A DNA stretch of 64,000 nucleotides from positions 310,001 through 374,000 of the forward strand of contig NZ_SOCR01000007.1 in the NCBI RefSeq assembly GCF_004364335.1, written 5' to 3'. This DNA comes from Pseudomonas graminis. GTDB taxonomy: Bacteria; Pseudomonadota; Gammaproteobacteria; Pseudomonadales; Pseudomonadaceae. The position numbers and the translations under genes were made by a program. A model generated the notes under the pieces. The model was not told the origin of the DNA. It saw only the letters and a list, made by a program, of their open reading frames with translations, and made no database searches. Each line of letters opens with the position of its first letter. The first letter of the stretch is position 1. Positions 1 through 10,175 of this stretch are shown one piece after another.

Positions 1-1484
1 GTCCATGCCACGAGCGTCATCAGCGCATCGTTACGGACGGTGGGAGGCACCGCCGACGAAAACGGCTGACCTATGTCGGTCACGCCCGGCCCACCCACGC
101 AGTGGCCCATGCCTGGCACAAGAAACAGTCGCGCAAAATCCTCTTCTCCCTCTCCTTCTACTTCTCCTTTCGCTTTTCCAGTGCTGGCGACCACGCGATC
201 GTAGTAATGAACGACCTCAGCAAACGGCACCGCCGGATCAGCAAGGCCGGTGTACATCAGCAACTTGCCCCCTCCCCTGGCAAATGTAGAAAGGTCGGCA
301 GCATTGGCATTCAGCGTGCTCGAAAGCTGCGCATCCAGGCGGTCGAGGTCACGGTCAAAACCAAAGCGCAGCGGTTCAAAGCCTGTGCCCAGAATCCAGT
401 TGAACAGATAAAACTGCTCCTTGGGCCACGCGGCAGGATCACCCTGGGCGGCAGGACCTAGGGGCTGATCTTCACTGCCGACGGCGAGCCCTGCGTAGAT
501 GCGCTCGCCCGTGCGCGGATTCACCGGCCCGGCGTAGAGCCTGCGTACCGTATCGATCTGCTTCGAGGTCAGGCATTGATCCGTCGCGGAACCTGCGTCG
601 CAGGTCGGAAGCTTCGCAGGGTCGAAGTGACACTGCCGAGGATCGGTCAGAAACTGATCGCCCGGAGCGCCGCCATCTTTTCCGGCGCAGCTGGCGATGA
701 CGGCCCTGGAGACCGTCGACCATTGCCCTGGTGAGAGCTTTGCCTCAGGGGAGGCATTCAGTGCCGCGTAATTCCACAAAAAGTAACTGGCGACGTGGGT
801 TCGATTGTTGCCCGGATCGCCGGCCAGAATGCCGTCGTAATCATCAGGGTAGCGCTGTGCATTGCTCAGTGCCTGCTGGCCACCGGTCGAGCAGCCTTCG
901 AAATAGGCACGAAACGAGTGTTCGTTATAAAACGAGGTGACCAGCGACTTGGCGATTCGGGTCATTTCGTGGGTTGCCCGGTAACCGAAGTCGGTCCAGC
1001 GCTCAGGGTGGTCAATCGTGAGATTGATATCAGGCGCCGTGCCCATGTCGGTGTTGGCCACGGCAAAGCCACGGTTCAATCCCTCGATCATGCCCATTTC
1101 ATATGCGATCGTGCCGGCGCCGCCGCCATTGCCTGTCCCCAGTAGCCGTCCGTTCCAACTCTGAAGCGGCAACCAGACTTCAACGCCGATTCGGCTGTCC
1201 GGTGTCGGCGTCGCCAGCACCTGCACCCGGCAGAAGGACGGCAGCGAACTCATGCGTTGCGCGAGCGGCGAACCCGAAGGTGCTCGCGCGACTTTGAATG
1301 CCCCTGCAGCGACGGGCTCAACCGCCAGAATGCGCGCGCCCGTCAACGCTTTGGCCACAAGCGCTTCACAGGCCTGCGGCGTCAGATTCGGTTGCGTCGG
1401 TGCGGAGGCTTGCACGGCCGGTCCTGTCGAAAGCCCCGCAGCAAGCAATCCGTAAAGTGCCAGGTCTTTTGTGCCGATCAACAT
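1..1484 (-). CDS. Tannase/feruloyl esterase family hydrolase (C-terminus cut by window edge)
   Basis: A secreted serine hydrolase of the tannase/feruloyl-esterase family, expected to cleave aromatic esters such as gallate or hydroxycinnamate esters. It is visible only by translating the minus strand, because the frame runs off base 1. About 494 residues are present; family members are usually 520-580. An N-terminal hydrophobic segment (about residues 6-26) looks like a signal peptide. The nucleophile lies in a C-S-T-G-G motif (Ser199). The acid is probably Asp416 (TGLADP) and the catalytic His is His461 (PGMGHC). Residues about 436-449 are a Lys/Gly/Glu-rich low-complexity insert between the Asp and the His. 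The ATG at 1482-1484 is chosen because it gives the leader in frame; its ribosome site is weak. The substrate cannot be read from the sequence. Confidence 0.88.
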   Translation of the reverse strand, partial: MLIGTKDLALYGLLAAGLSTGPAVQASAPTQPNLTPQACEALVAKALTGARILAVEPVAAGAFKVARAPSGSPLAQRMSSLPSFCRVQVLATPTPDSRIGVEVWLPLQSWNGRLLGTGNGGGAGTIAYEMGMIEGLNRGFAVANTDMGTAPDINLTIDHPERWTDFGYRATHEMTRIAKSLVTSFYNEHSFRAYFEGCSTGGQQALSNAQRYPDDYDGILAGDPGNNRTHVASYFLWNYAALNASPEAKLSPGQWSTVSRAVIASCAGKDGGAPGDQFLTDPRQCHFDPAKLPTCDAGSATDQCLTSKQIDTVRRLYAGPVNPRTGERIYAGLAVGSEDQPLGPAAQGDPAAWPKEQFYLFNWILGTGFEPLRFGFDRDLDRLDAQLSSTLNANAADLSTFARGGGKLLMYTGLADPAVPFAEVVHYYDRVVASTGKAKGEVEGEGEEDFARLFLVPGMGHCVGGPGVTDIGQPFSSAVPPTVRNDALMTLVAW

Positions 1485-1640
1485 TGAAATTACTCATGAA
1501 GGTTAACGTGGCGACTGCCGACAGTGACTTAATCATACCCGCGATGCTGCCACAGGTTATCAATGGGATACCGAACCTAATGATCTGCCGGTCAGCGAAT
1601 ATCCCCGGGGTCTCAACAGCGCCGCTGTGTCATCGCCATA

Positions 1641-1671
1641 GAAAAGGCCCACGCCAGTGGGCAGTGGGCCT
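1641..1671 (-). terminator. Rho-independent terminator after the RND efflux operon
   Basis: On the minus strand a GGCCCAC/GTGGGCC stem (1664-1670 with 1646-1652) is followed by TTTTC. It lies about 35 bases after the stop of the outer-membrane gene and should end the efflux-operon transcript. Confidence 0.75.
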
Positions 1672-1703
1672 AAGGAAGGCGTCAGCCTGACGCCGGATGA
1701 AAC

Positions 1704-3119
1704 CTACTGCAGCGCCACCTCGCTGGCGCCCTCGCCTCCGCCCAGTGCCTTGTACAACGACACCAGGTTGTTGATCCGCGAGAGTTTGGTGGTCACCAGC
1801 CTTTGCTGGGAACTGAACAGATTTCGCTGAGCATCCAGCGAGTTCAGGTAGGTATCGACCCCTTCCTTGTAGCGGCTGTCCGCCAGCTCGTAGTTACGTC
1901 GATTGGGCTGTACCAGTCGCGTCTCGGCCAGCACCTGCGTGCTGAGTGAGTCGCGTGCCACCAGGCCGTCCGCTACTTCGCGAAACGCAACTTGAATTGC
2001 CTTCTGGTAATTGGCCACCTCGATTGAGCGTTGCACCCTGGCCGTGTCGAGGTAGGCCTTGTTGCGGCCTGCGTTGAAGATCGGAATGTTGATTGACGGC
2101 ATAAAACTCCAGGTCCCCTGCCCCCCCGCGAACAACTGCCCAAGGTCCGCGCTGGCCGAGCCCGCTGAAGCGGTCAGGGTGATGCTGGGGAAAAAGGCTG
2201 CGCGCGCCGCTCCGATGTTGGCGTTCGCGGCCTTCAGATCATGCTCGGCGGCGAGAATGTCGGGGCGGTACATCAGCAGGTCCGACGGCAAGCCGACAGG
2301 CAGCTGTTCATCCACCTTTAACGCATCCAGATTTATCGCGGAGAAATACTGCGCTGCCACCGGCTTGCCAACCAGTAGCGTCAACGCGTTTTTATCCTGC
2401 GCCACCTGCCGCTCGTATTGCGCCTGAGCCGACTCGGCGGTACGCACCGTACTTTCGGCCTGACTCAAGTCCAGTTCAGTGGCCACTTCCTGGTCGTAAC
2501 TGCTTTGCACCAGGGCATAGCTGTCCTGCTGGCTGGTCAGTGTCTGACGGGCGATCTCCAGCAATTGCTGGTCGGCCTGCATCTGGTAATAGGCGCTGGC
2601 GACCTCGGCAATGAGCGCCACCCTGACACTGCGCTGCGCCTCGACGGTGGAAAAATAGCTTTCCAGCGCCTGCTGATTGAGACTTCGCACACGACCGAAG
2701 AAATCCAGTTCGTAGGAGGTGAAGCCGACACCGGCGATGTATTGATGGGTCACCCGGCTGTGATCGGTGGTGCTCAGGTCGCTCGGCACCCGCTGGCTAT
2801 CACCGGACCCTGAGGCGTCGATTGAAGGCAGCAGGTCAGCCCGAGATATCCGGTATTGAGCCTGGGCCTTTTCGATGTTCAACGCAGCGACCCGCAGGTC
2901 ACGGTTGTTCGCCAGCGCTTGACTGATCAGGTCCTTGAGCGCAGCGCTCTGGAAAAACGCCTGCCAGTTCACGCGGGGTGCATTCACCTGCGCAGCGACC
3001 GGCAGGTTCCAGGTCTGATCCACCGGTGCGTCAGGGCGTTGGTAATCTGGAATGAGCGAGCAACCGCTCAGGCCCATCAGCGCTACCACCACGGCAACGC
3101 TCAAACGACTGGTTTTCAT
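1704..3119 (-). CDS. ttgI: Outer-membrane efflux channel of the RND pump (TtgI/OprM type)
   Basis: Outer-membrane factor of a tripartite RND pump; it forms the TolC-like channel that carries drugs or solvents across the outer membrane. It has 471 residues, normal for the OprM family. The N-terminus is a lipoprotein signal with a lipobox ending LSGC (Cys20), and the rest shows the duplicated Gln/Ala-rich helical pattern of outer-membrane efflux proteins. Its ATG overlaps the stop of the RND gene (ATGA), so the two are translationally coupled. It is last in the mfp-RND-OMF operon. The ttg name rests on the divergent TtgV/TtgW-type regulators; srpC is an equally good name. Confidence 0.93.
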   Translation of the reverse strand: MKTSRLSVAVVVALMGLSGCSLIPDYQRPDAPVDQTWNLPVAAQVNAPRVNWQAFFQSAALKDLISQALANNRDLRVAALNIEKAQAQYRISRADLLPSIDASGSGDSQRVPSDLSTTDHSRVTHQYIAGVGFTSYELDFFGRVRSLNQQALESYFSTVEAQRSVRVALIAEVASAYYQMQADQQLLEIARQTLTSQQDSYALVQSSYDQEVATELDLSQAESTVRTAESAQAQYERQVAQDKNALTLLVGKPVAAQYFSAINLDALKVDEQLPVGLPSDLLMYRPDILAAEHDLKAANANIGAARAAFFPSITLTASAGSASADLGQLFAGGQGTWSFMPSINIPIFNAGRNKAYLDTARVQRSIEVANYQKAIQVAFREVADGLVARDSLSTQVLAETRLVQPNRRNYELADSRYKEGVDTYLNSLDAQRNLFSSQQRLVTTKLSRINNLVSLYKALGGGEGASEVALQ

Positions 3120-6100
3120 GGTTGCTCTCCATGGACGATGGCTTGGTTCTCACGTGCGTCCGGTGTTTTTGTGCCAAACAGTTTGTAGATGACCACGAAG
3201 AACATGGGCACGAATAACACGGCCAGAAAGGTCGCCGTGACCATCCCGCCGATCACGCCGGTCCCGATGGAGTGTTGGCTGCCGGAGCCCGCACCATTGG
3301 ATATCGCCAGCGGCAACACGCCGAGCATGAAGGCCAGAGAGGTCATGATGATCGGACGCAGACGCAGACGTGCGGCCTCGATGGCCGCCTCGATCAAGGG
3401 TTTGCCTTGTTCTTCGTGCAGTGCCTTGGCGAACTCGACGATGAGGATCGCGTTCTTGGCCGACAGCCCGACGGTGGTCAGCAGGCCGACCTGGAAAAAC
3501 ACGTCATTGGACAGCCCGCGCGCCAATGTCGCCACGACGGCACCGATGACACCCAACGGAACAACCATGATGACCGCGACCGGTACTGACCAGCTTTCAT
3601 ACAACGCCGCCAGGCAGAGGAACACGATCAGGATGGAAATGCCGTACAGCGCCGGCGCCTGCGACCCCGCCATGCGCTCCTCATAAGAAATCCCGGTATA
3701 GCGAACACCCACGCCATCTGGCAGTTGCGTGGCAATACGATCCACGGCCGCCATGGCATCACCTGAGCTGTAGCCAGCGGCGGGTTCGCCCTGAATTTCA
3801 ACCCCCGGCACGCCGTTGTAGCGCTCCAGTTTTGGCGAGCCGTAGGTCCAGTAACCCGAGGCAAAGGCGGAGAATTTCACCATCTGGCCTTGAGCGTTGC
3901 GCACGTACCACTTGTTGAAGTCTTCCGGCGAGATGCGGCCGTCGACATCACCCTGCACGTACACCTTCTTCACGCGGCCATGGTCGATGAAGTCGTTGAC
4001 GTAACTCGATCCCCACGCGGTGCTCATGGTGTTGTTGATGTCGCTGATGCTGACCTGCATCGCGCGCGCCTTTTCCTTGTCGATGGTCACTTGATACTGC
4101 GGCTCGTCATTCAAGCCGTTCGGTCGCACCCGCGTCAGTACCGGGTCCTGCGCCGCCAATTTGAGGAACTGATCGCGTACTTCCATCAACCGGGCATGGC
4201 CCAGGCCAACGTTGTCCTGCAGGTACATGTCGAAACCGGTGGCGTTACCCATTTCCAGAATCGCCGGGGGCACGATGGCGATGGCCGTACCGTCCTTGAT
4301 GCCGTTGGCGTGCACCTGAATCCGCCTGGCCAGCGAGAAGATCGTGGTGTCATCGCCCTTGCGTTCTTCCCACGGTTTGAGCGCCAGGAACAGCATGCCC
4401 GAGCTTTGCCCGCGTCCCGCGAAGTTGAAACCGTTGACCGTGTAGGCCGAGTCCACCACGTCACCTTCTTTTTGCAACACGTAGTCGCGCACGTCATCGA
4501 GGACAACCTGAGTGCGCTGGGCCGAGCTGTCGGGTGGCATCTGCACCTGCACGATCATCGTGCCCTGGTCTTCGTCCGGCAAAAACGCCGCCGGAACTTT
4601 GGTGAACAGAAAGCCCATCGCTACCACGATGCCCAGGTAAATAACCAGAAACAGGCCCTTGCGCTTGACGATCCCCGCCACACCGACTTTGTATTGGTCG
4701 GCGCCGCGATCAAAGGTGCGGTTGAACCAGCCGAAAAAGCCTTTCTTGTCGTGATGGTCGTGGCTGGGCGCTTTGAGAATCGTCGCGCACAACGCCGGGG
4801 TGAAGATCAGCGCCACCAGCACCGACAGGCCCATGGCCGAGACAATCGTCACCGAGAACTGCCGGTAGATAATCCCGGTGGCACCGCCGAAAAAAGCCAT
4901 TGGCACGAACACCGCTGACAACACCAACGCAATACCGACCAGTGCGCCCTGAATCTGAGCCATGGATTTGCGGGTCGCTTCCTTGGGCGACAAGCCGTCC
5001 TCGACCATCACCCGCTCGACGTTTTCCACCACCACAATGGCATCGTCCACCAATAGCCCGATGGCCAGCACCATGCCGAACATGGTCAGGGTGTTGATGG
5101 TGAAACCGAATGCCGAAAGGATGCCGAACGTACCGAGCAATACCACCGGGACAGCCAGCGTCGGGATCAGCGTGGCGCGGATGTTCTGCATGAACAGATA
5201 CATGACCAGGAACACCAGCGCGATGCCTTCGATCAGGGTTTTGACGACCTCATGGATCGACGCGCTGACCACCGGGGAGGTGTCGTACGGGAATACCACC
5301 TTCAGACCCTTGGGAAAGTAGGGCTCCAGATCGGCCACCGTGGCCCGCACATTCTTGATGGTGTCCAGCAGGTTGGCGCCGGTGGCCAGGCGAAGCGCAA
5401 TCGCCGATGCCGGTTTGCCGTTGTAGGCACCCGAAATCGAGAAGTTCTCCGAGCCCAGCCCTACGCTGGCCACATCCTTGACCCGCACCTGCGAGCCATC
5501 AGGGTTTACCTTGACCAGAATCTCCCTGAACTCTTCAGCGGTTTTCATCCGCGAGCTGCCCAGCACGGTGGCGTTGAGCTGGACTTCCTTGCGCGTGGGC
5601 AGACCGCCCAACGAGCCAGAGGACACCTGCACGTTCTCGGCCTGTATCGCGTCGATCACGTCTTGCGGGGTCAGTTGAAAGCTTTCCAGCTTGGCCGGAT
5701 CGACCCAGATACGCATGGCGTACTGAGCACCGAGCAACAGAAAATCGCCAACGCCCTTGGTACGGGTAATCGGGTCTTTCATGTTGGAGGCGATGTAGTT
5801 GCCGATGTCGAAGCCGTCCATGGAGCCGTCTTCGGAGTACAGCCCCACGATCAGCATGAAGTTGATCTGATACTTGGCCACTCGCAGGCCTTGTTTCTGC
5901 ACTTCTTCAGGCAACAGTGGCGTGGCCAGTTGCAGCTTGTTCTGCACCTGAACCTGAGCGATATCGGGATTGGTGCCCTGATCGAAGGTCACTGTGATGT
6001 TGGTGCTGCCGTCGCTGTTGCTTTCGGACGACATGTAACGCAAGCCATCCAGGTTGTTCAGTTGTTGCTCGATCACCTGCACCACCGTGTCCTGCACCGT

Positions 6101-6265
6101 CTGCGCCGAGGCACCGGGGTAAGTAACCGTGATATTCACCGCCGGGGCGGCGATATTGGGGTACTGGTTAATCGGCAATTTGAGGATGGCCAGTGCACCC
6201 GCCAGCATGATCACCATTGCGATCACCCAGGCGAATATCGGCCTGCTGATAAAAAAGTTAGCCAT
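3116..6265 (-). CDS. ttgH: RND multidrug/solvent efflux transporter (TtgH/MexB type)
   Basis: Inner-membrane proton-driven pump of the HAE1-RND family, 1049 residues from the start at 6265. The frame stays open 39 codons further upstream, but that extension has no family resemblance, whereas the [13 protein letters not shown] opening is the classic AcrB/MexB N-terminus. The proton-relay residues are present: the paired Asp in TM4 ([15 protein letters not shown]) and the Lys in TM10 ([15 protein letters not shown]). The C-terminus is normal for the family. It begins 58 bases after the adaptor gene and overlaps the channel gene. The likely substrates, organic solvents and antibiotics, are inferred from the regulators. 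Confidence 0.95.
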   Translation of the reverse strand: MANFFISRPIFAWVIAMVIMLAGALAILKLPINQYPNIAAPAVNITVTYPGASAQTVQDTVVQVIEQQLNNLDGLRYMSSESNSDGSTNITVTFDQGTNPDIAQVQVQNKLQLATPLLPEEVQKQGLRVAKYQINFMLIVGLYSEDGSMDGFDIGNYIASNMKDPITRTKGVGDFLLLGAQYAMRIWVDPAKLESFQLTPQDVIDAIQAENVQVSSGSLGGLPTRKEVQLNATVLGSSRMKTAEEFREILVKVNPDGSQVRVKDVASVGLGSENFSISGAYNGKPASAIALRLATGANLLDTIKNVRATVADLEPYFPKGLKVVFPYDTSPVVSASIHEVVKTLIEGIALVFLVMYLFMQNIRATLIPTLAVPVVLLGTFGILSAFGFTINTLTMFGMVLAIGLLVDDAIVVVENVERVMVEDGLSPKEATRKSMAQIQGALVGIALVLSAVFVPMAFFGGATGIIYRQFSVTIVSAMGLSVLVALIFTPALCATILKAPSHDHHDKKGFFGWFNRTFDRGADQYKVGVAGIVKRKGLFLVIYLGIVVAMGFLFTKVPAAFLPDEDQGTMIVQVQMPPDSSAQRTQVVLDDVRDYVLQKEGDVVDSAYTVNGFNFAGRGQSSGMLFLALKPWEERKGDDTTIFSLARRIQVHANGIKDGTAIAIVPPAILEMGNATGFDMYLQDNVGLGHARLMEVRDQFLKLAAQDPVLTRVRPNGLNDEPQYQVTIDKEKARAMQVSISDINNTMSTAWGSSYVNDFIDHGRVKKVYVQGDVDGRISPEDFNKWYVRNAQGQMVKFSAFASGYWTYGSPKLERYNGVPGVEIQGEPAAGYSSGDAMAAVDRIATQLPDGVGVRYTGISYEERMAGSQAPALYGISILIVFLCLAALYESWSVPVAVIMVVPLGVIGAVVATLARGLSNDVFFQVGLLTTVGLSAKNAILIVEFAKALHEEQGKPLIEAAIEAARLRLRPIIMTSLAFMLGVLPLAISNGAGSGSQHSIGTGVIGGMVTATFLAVLFVPMFFVVIYKLFGTKTPDARENQAIVHGEQP

Positions 6266-6323
6266 TGAAAATCTACCTGAAAAGCGTGGAACGCCGCAGC
6301 GTCGTTGCGTGAAGCGCCGAGTC

Positions 6324-7454
6324 TTACGGCGCTGAACTCGCCATCGCCGGATTGGCTGCGACGTTGCGCGCAGGCACCGCAATCAGCGCCATGCCCGGAC
6401 GGACCCGCTGCACCCCTTCGGTGATTACCTGATCGCCGACCTTCAAGCCCGACTCGACCAGCCATTGATTACCGATGGTGCGTATCACCTTTACCTCCCG
6501 CTGTTCAGCCTTGCTGTCAGCACTGACCACCAGCGCCGTCGCCTGGCCTTTGAGGTCACGGGTCACACCTTGCTGTGGCACCAGGACGGCCTGTTCGCGC
6601 ACGCCTTCGGCCAACCTGGCATGAACGAACATGCCCGGCAGCAAGATGTTGTCGGGGTTGGCAAACGCGGCACGCATGGTCACCGCACCGGTGGTCGGGT
6701 CCACCGTCACTTCGGTGAATTTAAGCGCGCCCGTCTGACCGTAGGCGGTGCCGTCTTCCAGCGTCAGTTGAACTTTCACCTGATCGTGTCCCGCCATGGT
6801 CAATTGTCCGGAGGCCACTTCCCGACGCAGTCGCAGCATGTCAGTGGACGCCTGAGTGACATCGACGTAGATCGGATCGAGTTGATTGATCGAGGCCAGC
6901 GGCTCCGTTTGATTGGTACTGACCAGCGCGCCTTCGGTCACGCTCGAACGGCTGATCCGGCCATCAATGGGTGCCATGACCTTGGTGTATTCCAGATTGA
7001 TCTGCGCCATTTTCAGGTCGGCGCGGGCCTGACGGTAATCTGCGTCGGCGTCATCGAACTGCTGGCGGCTGATGGCTCGGGTTTCCACCAGGCGCTTGTA
7101 GCGCTCTGCCAGATTGCGCGTCGCGTCCAGGTTCGCCCGGGCCTTGTCGTAGGACGCCTGATAGGTCGAAGGGTCGATCTGATAGAGCTGCTGCCCTTTC
7201 TTGACCACTGCGCCCTCGCTGAACAGGCGCTTCTGAATAATCCCGCTGACCTGAGGCCTTACTTCCGCCACACGGAAAGCCGAGGTGCGTCCGGGGAGGT
7301 CACTGCTCAACAGCACGCTTTGCGCCTTCAGTGTAACAACACCGACTTCAGGGGGTTGTGACGCAGCCGCCTGCTCCGGCTCCTTGCACCCCGTGAGCAG
7401 CAGGAGCGTGAACGGCAGCGCGCAATACAGGCCCCGGGTGGATCGGATACTCAT
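6324..7454 (-). CDS. ttgG: Periplasmic adaptor lipoprotein of the RND pump (TtgG/MexA type)
   Basis: Membrane-fusion protein that bridges the RND pump and the outer-membrane channel; 376 residues from the start at 7454. That start is chosen because an AGGAG ribosome site lies just upstream and it opens a lipoprotein signal with the lipobox LLTGC. It shows the HlyD-type order: barrel-sandwich half ([10 protein letters not shown]), coiled-coil hairpin (about residues 90-160), second lipoyl half ([14 protein letters not shown]) and the beta-barrel region. First gene of the three-gene efflux operon, facing the IclR-type regulator across 252 bases. Confidence 0.94.
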   Translation of the reverse strand: MSIRSTRGLYCALPFTLLLLTGCKEPEQAAASQPPEVGVVTLKAQSVLLSSDLPGRTSAFRVAEVRPQVSGIIQKRLFSEGAVVKKGQQLYQIDPSTYQASYDKARANLDATRNLAERYKRLVETRAISRQQFDDADADYRQARADLKMAQINLEYTKVMAPIDGRISRSSVTEGALVSTNQTEPLASINQLDPIYVDVTQASTDMLRLRREVASGQLTMAGHDQVKVQLTLEDGTAYGQTGALKFTEVTVDPTTGAVTMRAAFANPDNILLPGMFVHARLAEGVREQAVLVPQQGVTRDLKGQATALVVSADSKAEQREVKVIRTIGNQWLVESGLKVGDQVITEGVQRVRPGMALIAVPARNVAANPAMASSAP

Positions 7455-7536
7455 TTCATTCTCCTGGAAAACAGCCTGCCGACCTTCTACCGCCAAGGCG
7501 TGAAGGGGGACGATTTCTAGACTGAGGAATTAAATT

Positions 7537-7571
7537 AACCGCAATGCGATGCGCTGTATCGTAATGCGGTT
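7537..7571. promoter_or_regulatory. Imperfect inverted repeat, candidate TtgV-type operator
   Basis: AACCGCAATGCGAT, seven bases, then ATCGTAATGCGGTT: 14-base arms with two mismatching positions. It sits 83 bases upstream of the adaptor start and 136 bases upstream of the IclR-type gene, where TtgV-type repressors act in the related divergent ttgVW/ttgGHI arrangement. The operator role is inferred. Confidence 0.5.
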
Positions 7572-7706
7572 AGCGACAAGGAAGCAACCGGCCATCTCAC
7601 CTGCGAATCGCTCAGGGGGGCTCTGGCCTGTAGACTTGCGGCCAGTTCGGGTCACGCTGCACGCCACCGATCAGCGCGGGGCCGGCGGCCAATATCGAGG
7701 AAGCAC

Positions 7707-8477
7707 ATGAGTAATCTGAAAGAGGACCACGACGACGTGCGTTCAGGCGGGATCCAGGTCATTGCCCGCGCCAGCGCGATCATGCGTGCGCTGGGCCGCA
7801 ATCCCCAGGGTTTGAGCCTCGCGGCCATTGCCAACGAGGTCGGCCTGCCCCGCTCTACCGTGCAGCGAATCATTGCCGCGCTGGAGACCGAGAAGCTGGT
7901 AGAGGCGCTGCGTCCGGGCAATGGATTTCGCCTGGGGCCTGCGCTGGCCCAGCTGATTCACCAAACCCATACCGACATTATTTCCATCGCCCGTCGTTCC
8001 CTCGAAGGGCTGTGCGATCTGTTAAAGGAAAGCGTCACGCTGTCCTGCATCAGTGGCAGACAGACCATCGTCATTGATCGGGTCATCGCCGAGCGCGAAC
8101 TGCGCGTGGTCTTCCCCATGGGGCAATCGCTGCCGATGTATGCCACGGCAGATGGCAAGGCGCTGCTGTCGACGCTGACCGACGAGCAGGTTCGCGAGTG
8201 GTTGGGAGACACCCTGGAGCCGCTGACCGACGCGACCCACAGCCTCGAATCATTGCTGGTGGAACTCAAACAGATCCGTGCCAGTGGCCTGGCCATTGAT
8301 CATCAGGAACACACGGTAGGTATCAGTGCCTGCTCGATGCTTATCCCGACGTTCATGGGGCCCCACGCGGTTACCGTCATCGCACCCACCCCACGCTTCC
8401 AGACCCACTCGCTTGAATTCAAAAAGGCGCTTGAGGACTGCAAGACAGCCATCGCCATGGCGGCAGGCGATACCTGA
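7707..8477 (+). CDS. ttgV: IclR-family repressor of the divergent efflux operon (TtgV/SrpS type)
   Basis: 256-residue IclR-type regulator. The N-terminal winged helix (about residues 16-80) includes GLSLAAIANEVGLPRSTVQRI as the recognition region; the C-terminal IclR effector domain follows. The opening GIQVIARASAIMRALG closely matches remembered TtgV/SrpS sequences. In the known systems TtgV represses ttgGHI and its own gene and is released by aromatic or solvent effectors. The divergent position supports the same job here. GAGGAA lies just upstream of the ATG. The TetR-type gene follows 35 bases later, probably in one transcript. Confidence 0.88.
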   Translation: MSNLKEDHDDVRSGGIQVIARASAIMRALGRNPQGLSLAAIANEVGLPRSTVQRIIAALETEKLVEALRPGNGFRLGPALAQLIHQTHTDIISIARRSLEGLCDLLKESVTLSCISGRQTIVIDRVIAERELRVVFPMGQSLPMYATADGKALLSTLTDEQVREWLGDTLEPLTDATHSLESLLVELKQIRASGLAIDHQEHTVGISACSMLIPTFMGPHAVTVIAPTPRFQTHSLEFKKALEDCKTAIAMAAGDT

Positions 8478-8512
8478 TACAAGCGCGCCTTGGGCGCTGG
8501 AGAACCATTTGC

Positions 8513-9127
8513 ATGGCCAGAAAATGCAAGGAAGATTCAGACAGAACCTACCCGATGCTGCTGGACGCGGCGGAACAGGTGTTCAGCCAGAAGGGGTACG
8601 CCAGAGCAACCTTCCATGAAATCGCTGAACAGGCCGGGCTGTCCCGTGGCGCGATCTATTGGCACTTCAGCGACAAACATCAGTTGCTCGATGCCGTGCT
8701 GCGTCGTGCCCGATTGCCATGGGACGGTCTGCCGCAGCAGTTTTCCTCGCTGGAACAATGCCCTTCGCTGAGCGACCTCGGACAAACCTTTGCCAAAGGC
8801 CTGGCCACCATCGTTGGTGATCCCAGCTTGCAGCGGGTCACTCTCATCTTGCTGCTTCGCACAGAACTGGTGAGTGACAACCATCCCGTCCAGGACCGAC
8901 TCACCGCCATCCACGAGCGCATCAAACGCTACCTCGTCGCAGCGTTGAGTTGGCGCTACCACAACCCTGACGGAAGCCCCCATGACAACATTCCTGCTGC
9001 TGCGACGGCGGTAAAGGCGTTGCTTGTCGGGACCGTCATGGGCTGGCTGCTCAGCCAGACCGAAATAGACCTGGTCCCCCTTCCGCGAATGGTAGAGCTA
9101 CTGATCTCAAATTTTGTCGACGGGTGA
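8513..9127 (+). CDS. ttgW: TetR-family regulator (TtgW/SrpR type), full length
   Basis: 204-residue TetR/AcrR-type regulator with an N-terminal helix-turn-helix (about residues 10-60, YARATFHEIAEQAGLSRGAIYWHF) and a normal-length ligand-binding domain. It is downstream of the IclR-type gene with a GGAG ribosome site. In the DOT-T1E ttg cluster the equivalent gene, ttgW, is reported to be truncated and dispensable; in the srp cluster SrpR counteracts SrpS. The intact length suggests it may be functional here. Convergent with catR, whose stop is 23 bases away. Confidence 0.85.
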   Translation: MARKCKEDSDRTYPMLLDAAEQVFSQKGYARATFHEIAEQAGLSRGAIYWHFSDKHQLLDAVLRRARLPWDGLPQQFSSLEQCPSLSDLGQTFAKGLATIVGDPSLQRVTLILLLRTELVSDNHPVQDRLTAIHERIKRYLVAALSWRYHNPDGSPHDNIPAAATAVKALLVGTVMGWLLSQTEIDLVPLPRMVELLISNFVDG

Positions 9128-9150
9128 CGCGCGTCTGTCGCTCTGGCTAT

Positions 9151-10041
9151 TCAGTCGCCCCTCAGCGTGTCCGCCGATTGCTCTTCGATCCAGTTCAGGC
9201 ATTGACGAACAAGCGCCGACGTATCGGCCGCCCTGTAGCTGACGATGATGGGCGAAGTGGCCAGCGGATCCAGAAGCGGCGCATAGCCAATATCGTCGCG
9301 ATGCAGACGCTGAACGGACGCCGGCACGAGCGTGATACCCATGCCGGCCGCCACCAGTCCGATGGCTGTCTGTAATTCGTTGGTCATTTGTGCCACATGG
9401 ATGTCCAGCCCATTACGCGCGAACAGCTTGAGTACGTGATCAGCGTAGCTGGGCCGGACATTACCCGGGTAAAGCACAAAGGGTTCCCGGGCCAGTTGTT
9501 CCAGGCTCACCGCCGTGCCCAGCAAGTGATGCCCGGCGGGCAGCACGGCCACCAGCGGGTCCTGGTGAATCACCTTTTGCACGACCGCGGCGTCGTCGAT
9601 GTGAATGCGCCCGAAGCCGATGTCGATGCGTCCGCTCTTCAAGGCGTCGACCTGTTGCAAGGTGATCATCTCCGACAGCCCCAGCTCGACCCCTCCGTCA
9701 CCGCGTAACCGTCGGATCAGTTCCGGCAGTGCCCCGTACAGCGTCGAAGGGGCAAACCCGATGCCCAGCCAGCGGCGCTGACCCTGGTCGATTCGCTGCG
9801 TGTCATGACAGATCCGGTCGAGCCGTTCCAGCAGCTGCGCGGACTGTTCGTAGAAAAACCGCCCCGCTTCGGTCAGACGCAAAGGGCGGCTTCGTTCCAG
9901 CAGCACCACGCCCAACTCCTCTTCCAGTTGCTGGATCTGTCGGCTCAAAGGCGGCTGCGCCAGATGCAGACGCTCGGCCGCCCGGGTGAAGTTGAGGGTT
10001 TGCGCAACCACTCGAAAATAACGCAAATGACGCAGCTCCAC
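9151..10041 (-). CDS. catR: CatR, LysR-type activator of the catechol pathway genes
   Basis: 296-residue LysR-type regulator that in pseudomonads activates catBC(A) in response to cis,cis-muconate. The sequence opens MELRHLRYFRVVAQTLNFTR, the CatR/BenM form, with the winged helix in residues 1-60 and the effector domain after about 90 (WLGIGFAPSTLYG and PASVQRLHRDDI are CatR-like). The start codon is GTG (10039-10041). Its ribosome site, GGGAGG, lies inside the palindrome at 10042-10058, so CatR binding or an mRNA hairpin could limit its own expression. Divergent from catB. Confidence 0.92.
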   Translation of the reverse strand: MELRHLRYFRVVAQTLNFTRAAERLHLAQPPLSRQIQQLEEELGVVLLERSRPLRLTEAGRFFYEQSAQLLERLDRICHDTQRIDQGQRRWLGIGFAPSTLYGALPELIRRLRGDGGVELGLSEMITLQQVDALKSGRIDIGFGRIHIDDAAVVQKVIHQDPLVAVLPAGHHLLGTAVSLEQLAREPFVLYPGNVRPSYADHVLKLFARNGLDIHVAQMTNELQTAIGLVAAGMGITLVPASVQRLHRDDIGYAPLLDPLATSPIIVSYRAADTSALVRQCLNWIEEQSADTLRGD

Positions 10042-10058
10042 GATACCTCCCAGGTATC
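10042..10058. promoter_or_regulatory. CatR recognition site in the catR-catB intergenic region
   Basis: Perfect inverted repeat GATACC-TCCCA-GGTATC, containing the LysR-type T-N11-A core. It resembles the GGTAT-type CatR/CatM recognition half-sites of catBC promoters. It is directly next to the catR GTG and about 120 bases upstream of catB. The arms are seen in the sequence; the protein assignment follows from the family. Confidence 0.75.
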
Positions 10059-10175
10059 AAATCAGACCCACTTGATATTGGACCTCGCTCCCGCTGCGAT
10101 GCAACCTTGGCCTCAGATAAAAACAAACCTCAGGGATATGGACGCGCTCCATCCATCCTCGAACAGGATCTTCCT

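Noticed and set aside
5252..6268. 338-codon plus-strand open frame in the RND gene
   Set aside because: Shadow of the RND transporter gene.
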